Origin: VRUE01 sp963780815
GTDB taxonomy: Bacteria; Actinomycetota; Thermoleophilia; Solirubrobacterales; 70-9
Length of the DNA: 64,000 bases
Direction of reading: 5' to 3'
Assembly (NCBI GenBank): GCA_963780815.1
Contig: CAWADG010000009.1
Span: forward strand, 62,001 to 126,000
Every line of letters starts with the position of its first letter. Position 1 is the stretch's first letter. The position numbers and the translations under genes are program-made. The notes below the pieces were generated by a model. It saw only the letters and a list, made by a program, of their open reading frames with translations. It searched no databases and was not told where the DNA came from. Positions 54,757 through 64,000 of the stretch are shown in pieces.

Positions 54757-55007
54757 CCGATCTTGAGTGAGATCTGGCTAACTCGGGAGCGGGCCTCGCA
54801 GGTTGAGCAGCTGCGGGATAGGAGATAGGGGCCTCCAAAACTGCCCCTCTCGGTGTTGCTATCCACCGCCTCTGCGCCGGGCACGATGGCGCCTACTTCT
54901 GCTCCGGCCGGGTGCGAACCGAGCATTCCGGCAGCAAGAGCCAGCCCACCGGTTGCGAGGGCAGCCGGCCTGCTGCGCTACCTTTCGGCATGGGGATGGA
55001 GGCGCAT

Positions 55008-55691
55008 ATGAAGTTCGACAAACTCTTCCATGTGGCGGCGCTGCTTCTCGTTATAGCTTGCTTCGCTGCCAGCATCGACGTAGCGACCTCGAAAGCACAA
55101 TCCGCCGATCCGCCGTGCAGTGTCGGAGGGCCACCGCAGATAGAAAGACCTCCCTTTCTAGAGAAGCCATTGAGTCCTGAACTTGTCATCGCCTGCGGAA
55201 AGAGCGTTGTCGGTCCATTCGAGATCGTCGCCTATACCGGCGTCAAGCACTTGCTCTGCACTGTTTTCTTAGGATCGGCATTCGGCGGAAGCGGATGCGG
55301 TGGGGAGATTCACGAATCCCGGCTCGCTCGCGACGGATTTTTGATAACCAACACCAACTGGGCATGGGGCAGAGGCCCTGGGCGGTCCTTCACGGCGTTA
55401 AGCGGCTGGGTGAGACCCGATGTGGCACGTATTGAAGTCCGTTATCACCGAAGTAATGAAAAACCGATCACTCGCGCGAAGGCCACCGTGGCTCAGGTCA
55501 ATGGCGAACTGCTGAGCTCGCTCGGCCAGACCACGCCCTTTGGGAGGTTCGCGGTTGTGCTTCCTGGATGCACGGTCCCACAAGGTCTACACGTTCTGGC
55601 CTTCGATTCCGAAGGGCAGATGATCGGTTCAGAGCGCGGCCGCAAAACTAAGTCTCGCTTCGGGAATCCGTGTCAGCCCCTTAGCGCGTAG
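55008..55691 (+). CDS. Secreted protein, unknown
   Basis: 227 residues with the signal 'HVAALLLVIACFAASIDVA'. The mature part has 'CGKSVVGPFEIVAYTGVKHL', 'GRGPGRSFTALSGWVRPDVA' and several Cys. The ATG at 55008 is chosen because GGAGG precedes it by 6 nt. GC content and codon choice are lower than around it, so it may be acquired. No family recognised. Confidence 0.65.
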   Translation: MKFDKLFHVAALLLVIACFAASIDVATSKAQSADPPCSVGGPPQIERPPFLEKPLSPELVIACGKSVVGPFEIVAYTGVKHLLCTVFLGSAFGGSGCGGEIHESRLARDGFLITNTNWAWGRGPGRSFTALSGWVRPDVARIEVRYHRSNEKPITRAKATVAQVNGELLSSLGQTTPFGRFAVVLPGCTVPQGLHVLAFDSEGQMIGSERGRKTKSRFGNPCQPLSA

Positions 55692-56416
55692 CGCTGGGCG
55701 TCAATCCGCGCGCGGTCCGGAAGTTCTCTGCCCGCTATCCCCTATCCCCACAGCAGTTTGACCGGGTAGGGCTCGGAAGGGGTCGTTTCGTCCCAGCCCG
55801 GACGTCGCGCTTGCATGGGGCCGTTTCCCGCCCGTGTCAGTCCGCGCCGGCTAGCGTCGATCGCCCCTCACCGTCCGGCGCCCGCGCCATGTGCATTGCT
55901 CGTTCACCACCAGGCCGCCAGGGTCACGCACGCCAGAGGTGACGGTGGGGATCTTGATCGTCGTCTGGGTCCCGTACCGACCGTGGCTCGGTTCGATCAC
56001 GCTGGAGGTGTGGAAAGTCGTGGGAGCGAGACTATTTGCGCCTGACGCATTGGACGCTTTGATGATCGCCTTTCTTGTGCGCGCCACGTTGATTATCCGA
56101 AAAGTGGTGCCAGACGCAGCTTTTTCTGAGACGGCAGCCGCACTCGATGCCGCTTGGGGACCGCTGATGGCTTTCCTTGAAATACGTCGGGCGCTGCCTG
56201 AGCACGGAGATGCAATTGGCCTCGACTACCAATCCCGACTCCGCCACCCGTGAGCTCGACACCCGGCCTATCACGACAGCCTGAGAGCAGACCGACGCGA
56301 GTGAGGGCGCCAGTCCAAGTCGGCGTGCCGATAGTCCGCAGACTTGGCAGAATTCTCTCGTGGACTACGGGCGGAACACGCCCGAGGCAAAATAGATGAA
56401 AGGTCATCTCTAACTG
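55692..56416. other. No convincing gene
   Basis: A 363-nt plus-strand frame (55891-56253) and a minus-strand frame over the same bases both lack clear features, and neither has a good ribosome site. Possibly remnants of small genes. Confidence 0.4.
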
Positions 56417-57460
56417 ATGTCTCATCATTTCGACACCGCCATCGCCAGAGAAGACCCGCGGCTCAACGTCCTTGACCTCTATCTTTTCCGCGGCCAGGCC
56501 GGTACCACGGTCATGGCGATGACGGTAAACCCGAACGCAGGAACCAAGGCGCCGGATACCTTCCACGAGGAGGGCCTGTACGCGTTCCGTTTCGATGTGA
56601 ACGATGACGCTCACGAGGACGTGACGTTCAAGATTCGCTTCGGTGAGGTTGAGCATGCCGAAGGCGAGGGACCCGAAGGCCGGCACGTACAGAGTCTCGA
56701 GGTGCGTCGGGCCACCGGGAGGGATGCCGCAGAGGGCACGGAGGGCGAGGTCATCGCTTCGGGCACTACCGGCCGCATCGTCGCGGGCCACGCGGGTGTG
56801 CGGATCTTTGCTGGCCTGGCCCCGGATCTGTTCGCTGCGAACAAAACCGGTGCGGTAGCGTTCCGCGCCGCACTTGCCGAGGGGAAATTCGCACCGGACT
56901 CCTTTCACGCCGGCTCGAACTACTTCCAAAACCGCAACGTCACGGCCATCGTGATCGAGGTGCCCACGCAGTCGATCGGTGACCCGGCCGAGATGGTGCG
57001 CGCGTGGGCCACGGTGTCGCTGTGCGGACACGCGCCCGAGGTGCAAGTGTCCCGGTGGGGCCTGCCGCTGATGACACATATCTTCATCACGGACGAGGCA
57101 GTGAAGGAAGACTACAACCGGTCCGCTCCCTCTGCGGATGTCCCCCGTTTCTCCGGGATCGTCGCGGACGCCCTCCTGCGCATCCTCCAGTTGGCGGGCT
57201 CGACCGACGACCCCGCCGCCTACGCACAGCGTGTGGTGGAGCGCCTGTTCCCGAGCACTTTGCCTTATGTCCTCGACTCGGCGGCCTCGTTCGGTTTCGC
57301 AGGCTTCAACGGTCGCGCTATGACGGACAACGTGCAGAACGTGATGCTCTCGCTGCAGACCAACACTCCTATCGACCAGGGCGCGACTGTCGTTAGGACC
57401 AACATCCTCGATGAGTTCCCCTATTTCGGCGCCCCGAACGCCGATCCCATCGTCGATTGA
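56417..57460 (+). CDS. DUF4331-family protein
   Basis: 347 residues beginning 'MSHHFDTAIAREDPRLNVLD', the usual start of DUF4331 proteins, followed by 'LYLFRGQAGTTVMAMTVNPN', 'TFKIRFGEVEH', 'GLAPDLFAANKTGAVAFRAAL' and 'ATVSLCGHAPEVQVSRWG'. No signal peptide. The biochemical role of this family is not established. It stands alone. Confidence 0.82.
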   Translation: MSHHFDTAIAREDPRLNVLDLYLFRGQAGTTVMAMTVNPNAGTKAPDTFHEEGLYAFRFDVNDDAHEDVTFKIRFGEVEHAEGEGPEGRHVQSLEVRRATGRDAAEGTEGEVIASGTTGRIVAGHAGVRIFAGLAPDLFAANKTGAVAFRAALAEGKFAPDSFHAGSNYFQNRNVTAIVIEVPTQSIGDPAEMVRAWATVSLCGHAPEVQVSRWGLPLMTHIFITDEAVKEDYNRSAPSADVPRFSGIVADALLRILQLAGSTDDPAAYAQRVVERLFPSTLPYVLDSAASFGFAGFNGRAMTDNVQNVMLSLQTNTPIDQGATVVRTNILDEFPYFGAPNADPIVD

Positions 57461-57764
57461 TCCGCGTTGGCCTCGTGAATCTTGGATTGGACCGAGCGTG
57501 CCAGAAGTCCATCTACACTGGTCATCATCTGGACCTGCGACCCCCGACGACATCCACGCCCTCGCCGAGGAATCCGGCGCCAAGACCGGCTCTTCGAGGT
57601 TGGTCGTGCTTGGCGGTTCCCGTGCCCGCCTGAGTGAATCACGCAGGAGATCGTCCACCTGCTCGTGTCGAGCCTTTCACGCCAGACACCCTCCGCGGAG
57701 GACTCTCGGCCGCCGCTGATGCCCGGCCCGCGCCCAGGCGCCTGAGCCCTCGTCGCCTATCCTT
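57461..57764. other. No gene seen
   Basis: Between DUF4331 and the SnoaL gene. A short minus-strand frame with 'MMTSVDGLLARS' weakly recalls a RibD-type reductase start but cannot be supported. Confidence 0.4.
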
Positions 57765-58181
57765 TCAAGGGGCTGTCAACCGCTTGTACATCTCAAAGGC
57801 GTTGCGCTCAACCTGATTGGACAGCAGCATTCCGTCGTCGCGCACGGCCGAGATTACGATGCCGGTCAGCTCGACGGGGCTGTCGTCAGGCTTTGTGCCG
57901 AAGGCTCCGTTGTTTGTGCCAGTGACCCAAAACGTCGAGGCGACCCGGGACCCGTCTCGGTTCTCGAAAGGGTCGACTATCTCGGACTCCAGGTTCCCGA
58001 TGGCCGCGCTGAAGTCCTCGACCCACTTCTTGAATGCCTCGCGACCTTCGATCCTGCGGCCCCCGGTGATGAAGACGAAGTCCTCAACGACGAGGTCGTC
58101 GATGGCGTCGTAATTCTGGGGCGACTGCCACACCTGCTCCCAGAAGTTGTGAACCGCGTCGATGCCTGAGCGCTTCTCCAT
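57765..58181 (-). CDS. SnoaL/ketosteroid-isomerase-like protein
   Basis: 138 residues of NTF2-like fold: 'HNFWEQVWQSPQNYDAIDDLVVEDFVFITGGRRIEG' region, 'REAFKKWVEDFSAAIGNLE' and 'FWVTGTNNGAFG', with 'VELTGIVISAVRDDG'. The ATG at 58181 with GAGGAG upstream is preferred over a start at 58244. Function unknown. It is divergent from the FUSC gene. Confidence 0.82.
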   Translation of the reverse strand: MEKRSGIDAVHNFWEQVWQSPQNYDAIDDLVVEDFVFITGGRRIEGREAFKKWVEDFSAAIGNLESEIVDPFENRDGSRVASTFWVTGTNNGAFGTKPDDSPVELTGIVISAVRDDGMLLSNQVERNAFEMYKRLTAP

Positions 58182-58374
58182 GATCACTCCTCGGTTGTGG
58201 CCGGTGTCGGGGCACAAGCCGTAAAGCATCGACGCTATCACCACGTCGAAGGCGTAGATCAGGTCGGGATGCGCGCGCTCTGCCCGGCTCCGCGGAGCCT
58301 GATACAGCTCCTTTGAAAACGCGTCACGGCGGCCGTCTCTAAGCTGCCACTCGAGCGAAGGTCAAGCGAGGAGC

Positions 58375-60726
58375 ATGAGCACCACGGACACAGGCGCCGC
58401 GCCGCGCCCGGGCGGGATGGGACCGTACCTCGAGGGTCTCATCGCACAGGCGACGGGCTGGGCTCGTCAGCACGATCCAGGTTTCGGGGCGCTGCGCCGG
58501 GCGGGCCGGGCCGCGATCTGCCTGCCGGCCGCATTCGCCCTCGGGATCAAGGTCATCGACAACCCCGACGTGGCGGTCTTCTGCGCTTTCGGGTCGATCG
58601 CCATGCTCCTGCTGGCCGACTTCAGGGGCTCGACGCGGGATCGCTTAAAGGCCCAGGCCGCGCTCGCGATCGTGGGGGCGGCCTTCGTCTGCGTCGGCAC
58701 GCTTGCCTCGAACTCCGAGGCCCTCGCCGCGATAGCGATGGCGCTCGTGGGTGTCGTCGTGATCTTCGCCGGGGTGATCAGCTCGATGCTGGCCGGCGCC
58801 ACGCTCGCGCTGCTGCTCGGCTTCATTCTGCCGGTGTCCCTGGTCGGGCCCGCCTCCGCGATCCCGGACAGACTCGCCGGTTGGGGTATTGCAGCCGGGT
58901 TCTCGCTGCTGGCGATCACGTTCCTCTGGCCCTTACGCGTCCAGACTCCGCTGCGCCCCGCGGTGATCACGGCCCTGCGCGCGCTCGCGGCGCGCCTGCG
59001 AGCTGATGGCAGCGGCGATAACGCGCCTTCGAGTACCGCGCGGGCTGCGATCGACCAGCAGGCAGACGCGGCCCTCGCCGCCCTCGCTCGCCAGTTCACC
59101 GTCTCGCCCTACCGGCCGATCGGTTTGAGCATGGCCTCACGCGCGCTCGTGCGTCTGGTCGATGAGCTCCGCTGGCTTGGGGAAGTGAGCGGGGAGAGCG
59201 CTCCGTCGGCCGAGCTCGCCGGCTCCCAGATCGGCCAGCTGAACAGTACCGCCGCGACGGTCCTGGACCGAGGCGCCGATCGTCTCGCGGGCAGCAGCGA
59301 GTCGCGCGCCCCGCTGGCCGAGGCTGCTCAAGAGCTTCGCCGCGCGATCGACGAGCTCGAGGGGGAGGTGACGAGGCGTGTACCGCGCGCCGGGGGCACG
59401 CTCGACCTGACCGAGCTCGAAGTCTTCCAGGCAGGCCTGGAGCCGGGCTTTCGCGAGCAAGAGACAGGCATGGTCGTGGCGCAGATCGCAGCGAACATCG
59501 CGCTGGCCGTCGCTTGCGAGCGTCGTAGCTGGGCCCAACGGCTGGCTGGACGCGCGCCCGACGCGGTGGATGGTGCTTTGGCCTCGGTCCGGGCACGCGT
59601 GCGGGCGCACCTGAACTGGCACAGCGTTTGGCTTCACAACAGCCTGCGGGGGGGAATCGCGCTCGGCCTGGCGGTTCTCTTCGGCCGGCTGCTCGACGTC
59701 GAACACTCCTTCTGGGTGGCGCTGGGGACGCTGACGATTCTGCGCTCGAACGCAGTCAGCACCGGCCAGAACATCGCGAACGCGATGCTCGGGACGGTCG
59801 TTGGATTCGTTGTCGGGTGCTCGCTCGTGGACCTCATCGGAGCCAACGAAACGGTGCTCTGGCTGCTGCTCCCGGTCGCGGTGCTGCTCGCCGGGTTCGC
59901 GCCTGTGGCGATCTCCTTCGCAGCGGGGCAGGCGGCGTTCACGTTCACCGTGCTGATCCTGTTCAACATCTTGGCGCCGGCGGGCTGGCATATCGGGATC
60001 GTCAGGATCGAGGACGTCGCGATCGGGGCAGGAACAGGCCTCGTCGTCGGTCTGCTGTTCTGGCCTCGCGGCGCCGGCGCGGCGCTTGCGGCGGCGCTGT
60101 CGGATGCCTATGTGCAGACTGCCGGCTACCTGACCTCGGCCGTTGCGTACGCGACCAGCTGCTGCGATGGCGGAGCTCCCCCGCACCCTACGCCCGCCGA
60201 CCAGGCCACCCGCGCGTCGGCGGCCGCCCGCCGGCTCGATGACGCCTTTCGCAGCTTTGTGGCCGAGCATGGAACGAAGCGCCTGCCGCTAGCGCGAGCG
60301 AGCGTGCTGGTCAACGGGCCCTCCGCGCTGCGGCTCGCCGCCGACGCGATCCTCGCGCTCTGGCAGGGCGTGCCGCCCGCCCGCGAAGACCGGGCTGAGG
60401 CGACCCGCGAGCTGATGGAGAGGGCCGACGCCGTCGACGGCTGGTATCGCAGCCTGGGGGCCGCGCTTCATGGCGAGCGGCCCGTGCCCGAGCCGGCCTT
60501 GAGTCGACGTTCCAGCGAGGAGGGGCTCCTGCGGACGATCGAACGCGACCTTCAGGGCGGCGAGGAGGCGGCCACCGCGGCTGCGGTGCGGATCATCTGG
60601 ACCGCCGACTATCTCGCTCTCGCCCGCGGCTTGGAGGCCAATATCGCGGCCCCCGCGCGTGAAGCTCAACCGCGCAGCGGCACAGCTTTGGGGCGCGCCG
60701 AAGGAGCTTCCTCACACGTGGGATGA
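58375..60726 (+). CDS. FUSC-family membrane transporter-like protein
   Basis: 783 residues with two sets of about five or six helices separated by a long soluble helical region, the layout of FUSC/aromatic-acid-exporter (YccS/AaeB-like) proteins. The first set includes 'ALAIVGAAFVCVGTLAS' and 'MLAGATLALLLGFILPVSLV'. The second starts 'HNSLRGGIALGLAVLFGRLL', followed by 'VEHSFWVALGTLTILRSNA', a conserved FUSC motif, and 'GTVVGFVVGCSLVDLIGA'. Likely efflux of organic acids or stress compounds; substrate unknown. Confidence 0.85.
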   Translation: MSTTDTGAAPRPGGMGPYLEGLIAQATGWARQHDPGFGALRRAGRAAICLPAAFALGIKVIDNPDVAVFCAFGSIAMLLLADFRGSTRDRLKAQAALAIVGAAFVCVGTLASNSEALAAIAMALVGVVVIFAGVISSMLAGATLALLLGFILPVSLVGPASAIPDRLAGWGIAAGFSLLAITFLWPLRVQTPLRPAVITALRALAARLRADGSGDNAPSSTARAAIDQQADAALAALARQFTVSPYRPIGLSMASRALVRLVDELRWLGEVSGESAPSAELAGSQIGQLNSTAATVLDRGADRLAGSSESRAPLAEAAQELRRAIDELEGEVTRRVPRAGGTLDLTELEVFQAGLEPGFREQETGMVVAQIAANIALAVACERRSWAQRLAGRAPDAVDGALASVRARVRAHLNWHSVWLHNSLRGGIALGLAVLFGRLLDVEHSFWVALGTLTILRSNAVSTGQNIANAMLGTVVGFVVGCSLVDLIGANETVLWLLLPVAVLLAGFAPVAISFAAGQAAFTFTVLILFNILAPAGWHIGIVRIEDVAIGAGTGLVVGLLFWPRGAGAALAAALSDAYVQTAGYLTSAVAYATSCCDGGAPPHPTPADQATRASAAARRLDDAFRSFVAEHGTKRLPLARASVLVNGPSALRLAADAILALWQGVPPAREDRAEATRELMERADAVDGWYRSLGAALHGERPVPEPALSRRSSEEGLLRTIERDLQGGEEAATAAAVRIIWTADYLALARGLEANIAAPAREAQPRSGTALGRAEGASSHVG

Positions 60727-61074
60727 CGCCCGCGAGCAACCACCAAAGCTCCGGGCCGCAAGCGCTGGGCCGGAATAGAGCCACGCGACCCTTTAGGAGT
60801 TTGCTTATTCGGCGAGCGTGATGAGTGGCTTACCCTTTTCGACAGCGTACGTGGCGAGAATTGCCCCGCTGCCGCTTGGCGACCCAAACCCAGGGTCCCA
60901 ACCCAGGGAGTACGGGCGCGGAATCGGGCGAAACGCGCGACCGTGCCCAATATCAGCGATCAATCGAGGTCACGGTGAGAAGAGATCACAACTCGGCTCA
61001 CCGGCCCGGAACTGGAGGATCGAGATGGACAACCCGCAATCCAATGGATCGCCTGACCCGGACGAGGAGAGATC
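60727..61074. other. No gene seen
   Basis: Intergenic before the RidA gene. Short frames only. A GAGGAGAG site just before 61075 belongs to the next gene. Confidence 0.5.
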
Positions 61075-61467
61075 ATGAGCCGCGAAATCATCCGCGTCGA
61101 GCCGTACTCGACCTACCTGGAGCGTTGGAAAGCGCCGACCGCCGCGGCTGCACGCGGAGCGGGCCTCGTGTTCATCTCCGGGATGCCCCCGTTTGACCGT
61201 GAGACTGGCGAGATCGTTGATGGTCCAATCGAGCTGCAGACAGAGCTGGTGATGGAGCAGATGAAGACCTGCCTGGAGACCGCGGGCAGCTCGATGGATC
61301 AGATCCTGAAGGTCAACGTCTTCTGCTCAAGCGCCGACATGTTCCGGGCCTCCAACGAGGTCTACCGCCGCTACTTCCCCGATCAGCTCCCACCGCGCAT
61401 CTTCGTAGTTGTTCCCGAATGGACCGGACGATTCGACATCGAGGTCGACTGCGTCGCGCTCGCGTAG
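61075..61467 (+). CDS. RidA/YjgF-family protein
   Basis: 130 residues. 'SREIIRVEPYSTYLERWKAP', 'LVFISGMPPFDRETGEIV', 'ELVMEQMKTCLETAGSSMD' and 'PPRIFVVVPEW' then 'FDIEVDCVALA', with the Arg and Glu expected at the ligand pocket. Such trimeric proteins hydrolyse reactive enamine/imine intermediates. It has a very good ribosome site and stands alone. Specific substrate unknown. Confidence 0.9.
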   Translation: MSREIIRVEPYSTYLERWKAPTAAAARGAGLVFISGMPPFDRETGEIVDGPIELQTELVMEQMKTCLETAGSSMDQILKVNVFCSSADMFRASNEVYRRYFPDQLPPRIFVVVPEWTGRFDIEVDCVALA

Positions 61468-61752
61468 CCACCACAACTGGAACAGCAAGGCCGTCACAGC
61501 GTGGTGCTTGAGGTAGCCGACGCGCCTGAGCTGGCGATCCGGGCGACGTGCTCGGCCATTGCTGCCACCCGATGGGAGCCTCGCCCTGCCCATCAGTCTT
61601 AACCGCGTAATCCGTGGCCCAATAGTGGCCCAAACATCCCAGACGCGCCTACGCCTGGACCCACCCGCTCGGCCCGTGGAGGAACCGAAATCTGGGTCTA
61701 TAAGCGGGATTCAATACCATTTGTCGTCATCCGTCATTTAGCCCCGATAGGT

Positions 61753-61794
<42 letters not shown>

Positions 61795-61797
61795 TAG

Positions 61798-61825
61798 GGA
61801 AAAGCCCCGCAAGCGGGGCTTTTCC
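61798..61825 (+). terminator. Rho-independent terminator after tRNA-fMet remnant
   Basis: Perfect 13-bp arms GGAAAAGCCCCGC / GCGGGGCTTTTCC with a 2-nt centre and a T run in the 3' arm, directly 3' of the tRNA-like sequence. Confidence 0.85.
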
Positions 61826-61931
61826 ATGTTTGGTATCTCGGGCCAGACGCGGGTACTAAGTTCGGCATTTCTCGGGGCAGTCGGCGCTCAATCTGTCGTT
61901 CAGATTGGAGCCAAACGGCTAGCCTGATCTC

Positions 61932-62876
61932 ATGGATTTGGGCTACAGCAGCGAGCTCTACATCCTCGCCTTCGACCACCGTGGCTCATTCACGAAGCGC
62001 TTTGGTGTTGAGGGTGATCCGACGGTCGAGAACAACCAGCGCTTCGCCGACGGCAAGCTCCTGATCTTCGAGGGCATCGAGGCCGCGTTGGCGCGGGGCG
62101 CCGATCCCTCGGTGACCGGGGCGCTGGTGGACGAGCAGTTCGGAGGTCCGACCGAGGTTCCCCAGCGGGCGAAGGCTCGTGGCATCAGGCTCGCCATGCC
62201 GGTGGAGAAGAGCGGCCAGATCGAGTTCGACTTCGAGTACGGGGAGGAGTTCGGCGATCACATCGAGCGCTACGACCCGGACTTCGCGAAGGTGCTCGTT
62301 CGCTACAACCCTGACGGTGACACCGAGGTGAACAGGCGCCAGGCCGAGCGGCTGCGGCGGCTCTCGGACTGGCTGCACGCGAATGACCGCAGGTTCCTCT
62401 TCGAGCTGCTGGTGCCTGCCGAGGAGGATCAGCTCGCCACGGTGGGCGGCGACGTCGGGCGATACGACGCCGAGCTGCGACCCGACCTGATGATCCGCGC
62501 GATCCACGAGCTGCAGCACGCCGGGGTTGAGGCGGATGTCTGGAAGATCGAGGGCGTCGACGAGCGCGACGACGCTGCGCGCATCGCCGCTCAGTGTCGC
62601 GAGGGAGGGCGCGATGGCGTGGCCTGCGTGGTGCTCGGCCGCGGCGCCGACGACGCCAAGGTCGATCAATGGCTTCGTGCCGGAGCTCCGGTCGAGGGGT
62701 ATGTCGGCTTTGCAATCGGCCGGTCGATCTGGGGCGGGCCATTGAAAGGCTGGATCGAAGGCGGCCTCTCCCGCGAGGACGCCGCCTCTCGGATCGCCGA
62801 TAACTACTTGCGCTTCATCGAGGTGTACACGGCCGCCAAAACCGATTCCGCCGGAAGCACCGGCTCAAGCAGTTGA
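61932..62876 (+). CDS. DUF2090/IolC-C-type aldolase-like protein
   Basis: 314 residues, matching the C-terminal aldolase domain of IolC-type proteins (2-deoxy-5-keto-gluconate-6-phosphate aldolase in some species): 'LYILAFDHRGSF', 'VLVRYNPDGD', 'FLFELLVPAEEDQL', 'ADVWKIEGVDERDDAARIAAQ' and 'GFAIGRSIWGGPLKGWIEG'. It lacks the sugar-kinase part, so it is a stand-alone aldolase-like enzyme. It lies just after the tRNA-fMet remnant and its terminator. Substrate not proven. Confidence 0.8.
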   Translation: MDLGYSSELYILAFDHRGSFTKRFGVEGDPTVENNQRFADGKLLIFEGIEAALARGADPSVTGALVDEQFGGPTEVPQRAKARGIRLAMPVEKSGQIEFDFEYGEEFGDHIERYDPDFAKVLVRYNPDGDTEVNRRQAERLRRLSDWLHANDRRFLFELLVPAEEDQLATVGGDVGRYDAELRPDLMIRAIHELQHAGVEADVWKIEGVDERDDAARIAAQCREGGRDGVACVVLGRGADDAKVDQWLRAGAPVEGYVGFAIGRSIWGGPLKGWIEGGLSREDAASRIADNYLRFIEVYTAAKTDSAGSTGSSS

Positions 62877-63559
62877 GCTGACCTTGAGGGCCGCGGCGAT
62901 CTCCTTCGCCCAGGCCCGGATCTCGTCCCAATCGCGGCGGTCGCGGCCTATCTCGATCGGGGGCGAAAGCGTTTGACCCACCCGGCACATTGATCGCTGC
63001 ACCGGGAGGGAGGGGTCGATGGGCGACTTGCCGTTACATACGCCGAGTGACCAACGTCAAGACTCTTCCGCGAAAACTTACTTGAGCGACCGCGTCTCTC
63101 CGGGAGGCAACCCCTTGCGGGCCTCCCACCCCTCGATGTAGCCGAATAGCTCCTCCGTCGCCTTCGTCATCGCACCCAGAAGTTCTTGAAGCGACTTGAC
63201 TGGAATCTGCTCAGGCCTAAGTGGAATCCCTCCCTGAATGCGCCCGCTCGCCGGCTGTCCACCATCAGCATCGTCGGCGACTTGCCACGCCGCATAAACG
63301 TGCTGGGGGGATAGGAGGAGGGGCAATTTCAGATGCCCCTCCTCCCCCCAGCAGTCCACGGGGATAGGGCACAGGGGAGGTCGTTTTGGCCCCTAACCCG
63401 GACAACCCACGAGAGCCGCCGGGATCGGAGCCTTCAATCTTGAGTTGGGGAAAGGTCCCTACCATCGTCTTAGCGGCGTCCAGGCCGCTGTGGACCAGGG
63501 GGAGCTTAGGGGCCGAAATTGGGCTCGTCTTCAGGTTGCATCGATAGAACGCCGATTTG
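62877..63559. other. Little coding evidence; possible small minus-strand gene
   Basis: Minus-strand bases 62880-62975 read 'RDWDEIRAWAKEIAAALKV', a plausible C-terminal fragment of an unknown protein. A 93-residue minus frame at 63078-63359 ('LQELLGAMTKATEELFGYIEG') may be real but has no known family. Confidence 0.4.
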
Positions 63560-64000
63560 ATGGGCCTTGATCTGACGCTCGAATGGAGCACGATGACTTC
63601 GATCACGCTGCCGCTGCTGATCGGCGTCGCCTACTTCGTGCGTGTTGGGCAACTGCGCGAGCAGCGACGGCAGCCAAGCAGCTGGCGCCAGGCGAGCTTT
63701 GCCTGCGGAATGACGCTGATCGTTCTCGCCACGGTCGGACCGATGGACAAGCTGGCCGACGATTTCGTCTTCGGCCACATGATCCAGCACACCCTCCTCT
63801 TCGACGAGGCGGCCTTGCTGATAGCGCTCGGCCTCACTGGGCCGGTCCTGATTCCGGTCCTGACAAAGCCGGGGGTGAGGCGGCTCCAGGCACTAATGCA
63901 CCCGGTCGTCGCAGCCGCCCTGTGGTTGGTCGTGATGTACGGGTGGCATCTGCCACCCTGCTATCAGCTAGCCGCCGAAAACGAGGTGGTCCACCTCTTC
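63560..64000 (+). CDS. CtaG-family cytochrome c oxidase assembly protein, partial
   Basis: 147 codons to the window edge. After 'MGLDLTLEWSTMTSITLPLL' come helices with 'LLIGVAYFVRVGQL', 'SFACGMTLIVLATVGPMDKL', 'FVFGHMIQHTLLF' (His pair typical of CtaG), 'GPVLIPVLTKPG' and 'HPVVAAALWLVVMYGWHLPP'. This is the caa3-type CtaG family for CuB insertion into cytochrome oxidase. The start may be 63560 or 63593. Confidence 0.85.
   Translation, partial: MGLDLTLEWSTMTSITLPLLIGVAYFVRVGQLREQRRQPSSWRQASFACGMTLIVLATVGPMDKLADDFVFGHMIQHTLLFDEAALLIALGLTGPVLIPVLTKPGVRRLQALMHPVVAAALWLVVMYGWHLPPCYQLAAENEVVHLF

Noticed and set aside
55891..56253. Possible small membrane gene
   Set aside because: No ribosome site, no recognisable helix pattern, and a competing antisense frame. 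Left as uncertain intergenic sequence.
61559..61741. Possible recombinase tail next to the tRNA-fMet remnant
   Set aside because: The short frames show no catalytic Arg/His/Tyr pattern, so they cannot be supported.

Overview
The window is high-GC DNA. It has densely packed genes, GTG and TTG starts, and several secreted proteins with the N-terminal 'KLTYANV' signal segment followed by short repeats. These proteins, the Ser/Lys-rich 'GTYRxxVxARDxAGN' C-terminal domains, and the mix of acyl-CoA metabolism genes suggest an actinobacterium of the Thermoleophilia (Solirubrobacterales-like). That placement is inferred from protein style; no marker gene was compared.

Region 1 (1-18.2 kb) looks like stable chromosome. 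It carries a partial SDR, a hotdog thioesterase, HMG-CoA lyase, an acyl-CoA carboxylase subunit and acetoacetyl-CoA synthetase, which together form a leucine/ketone-body or acyl-CoA module. It also has a two-gene ABC exporter, an MBL hydrolase, a sulfurtransferase, a MerR regulator divergent from a Cys-motif gene, secreted beta-propeller proteins, a second carboxyltransferase, and tRNAs Leu(CAA), Leu(TAG), Trp-like(CCA), Gly(TCC) and Pro(GGG).

Region 2 (18.25-37.9 kb) is the most unusual part. The intact tRNA-Pro(GGG) gene is followed by eleven further copies of its 3' half. Ten of them are preceded at a fixed 109-110 bp by a pair of GGTACC boxes one helical turn apart and a phased GTCC/GGAC array. 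Between copies lie short segments of about 0.6-1.7 kb (the first is 5.2 kb), mostly with one or two unrelated genes in either orientation: zinc-type reductase, Kelch protein, SnoaL protein, methyltransferase, COG4315-like protein, nitroreductase-like protein, FG-GAP protein, cupin, membrane proteins, acyltransferase. I found no recombinase gene. The layout looks like serial accretion of tRNA-targeting elements or an integron-like cassette array anchored on a tRNA. Remnants of tRNA-Arg(ACG) and tRNA-fMet 3' halves at 27.7, 34.6, 45.0 and 61.8 kb suggest other tRNA-targeting insertions.

Region 3 (37.9-45 kb) is a probable metal/redox island. It has an overlapping operon of flavin monooxygenase, multicopper oxidase with two embedded CPMHP/CGMKL heavy-metal-binding modules, and a DJ-1/PfpI protein, followed by a three-gene ABC exporter, a tiny membrane protein and a Met/Gly-rich membrane protein.

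Region 4 (45-64 kb) is mixed accessory and chromosomal sequence: a CSLREA beta-helix protein, cupin, ECF sigma factor, His-rich secreted peptide, lipoprotein, a tautomerase without Pro1, a large LuxR-type ATPase regulator, a methyltransferase, DUF4331, SnoaL, FUSC-type membrane protein, RidA, an IolC-C-like aldolase and a partial CtaG.

Six otherwise intact genes are each broken by one apparent single-base frame change (near 11.46, 16.89, 28.12, 31.04, 38.63 and 44.42 kb). These may be assembly errors or real decay.
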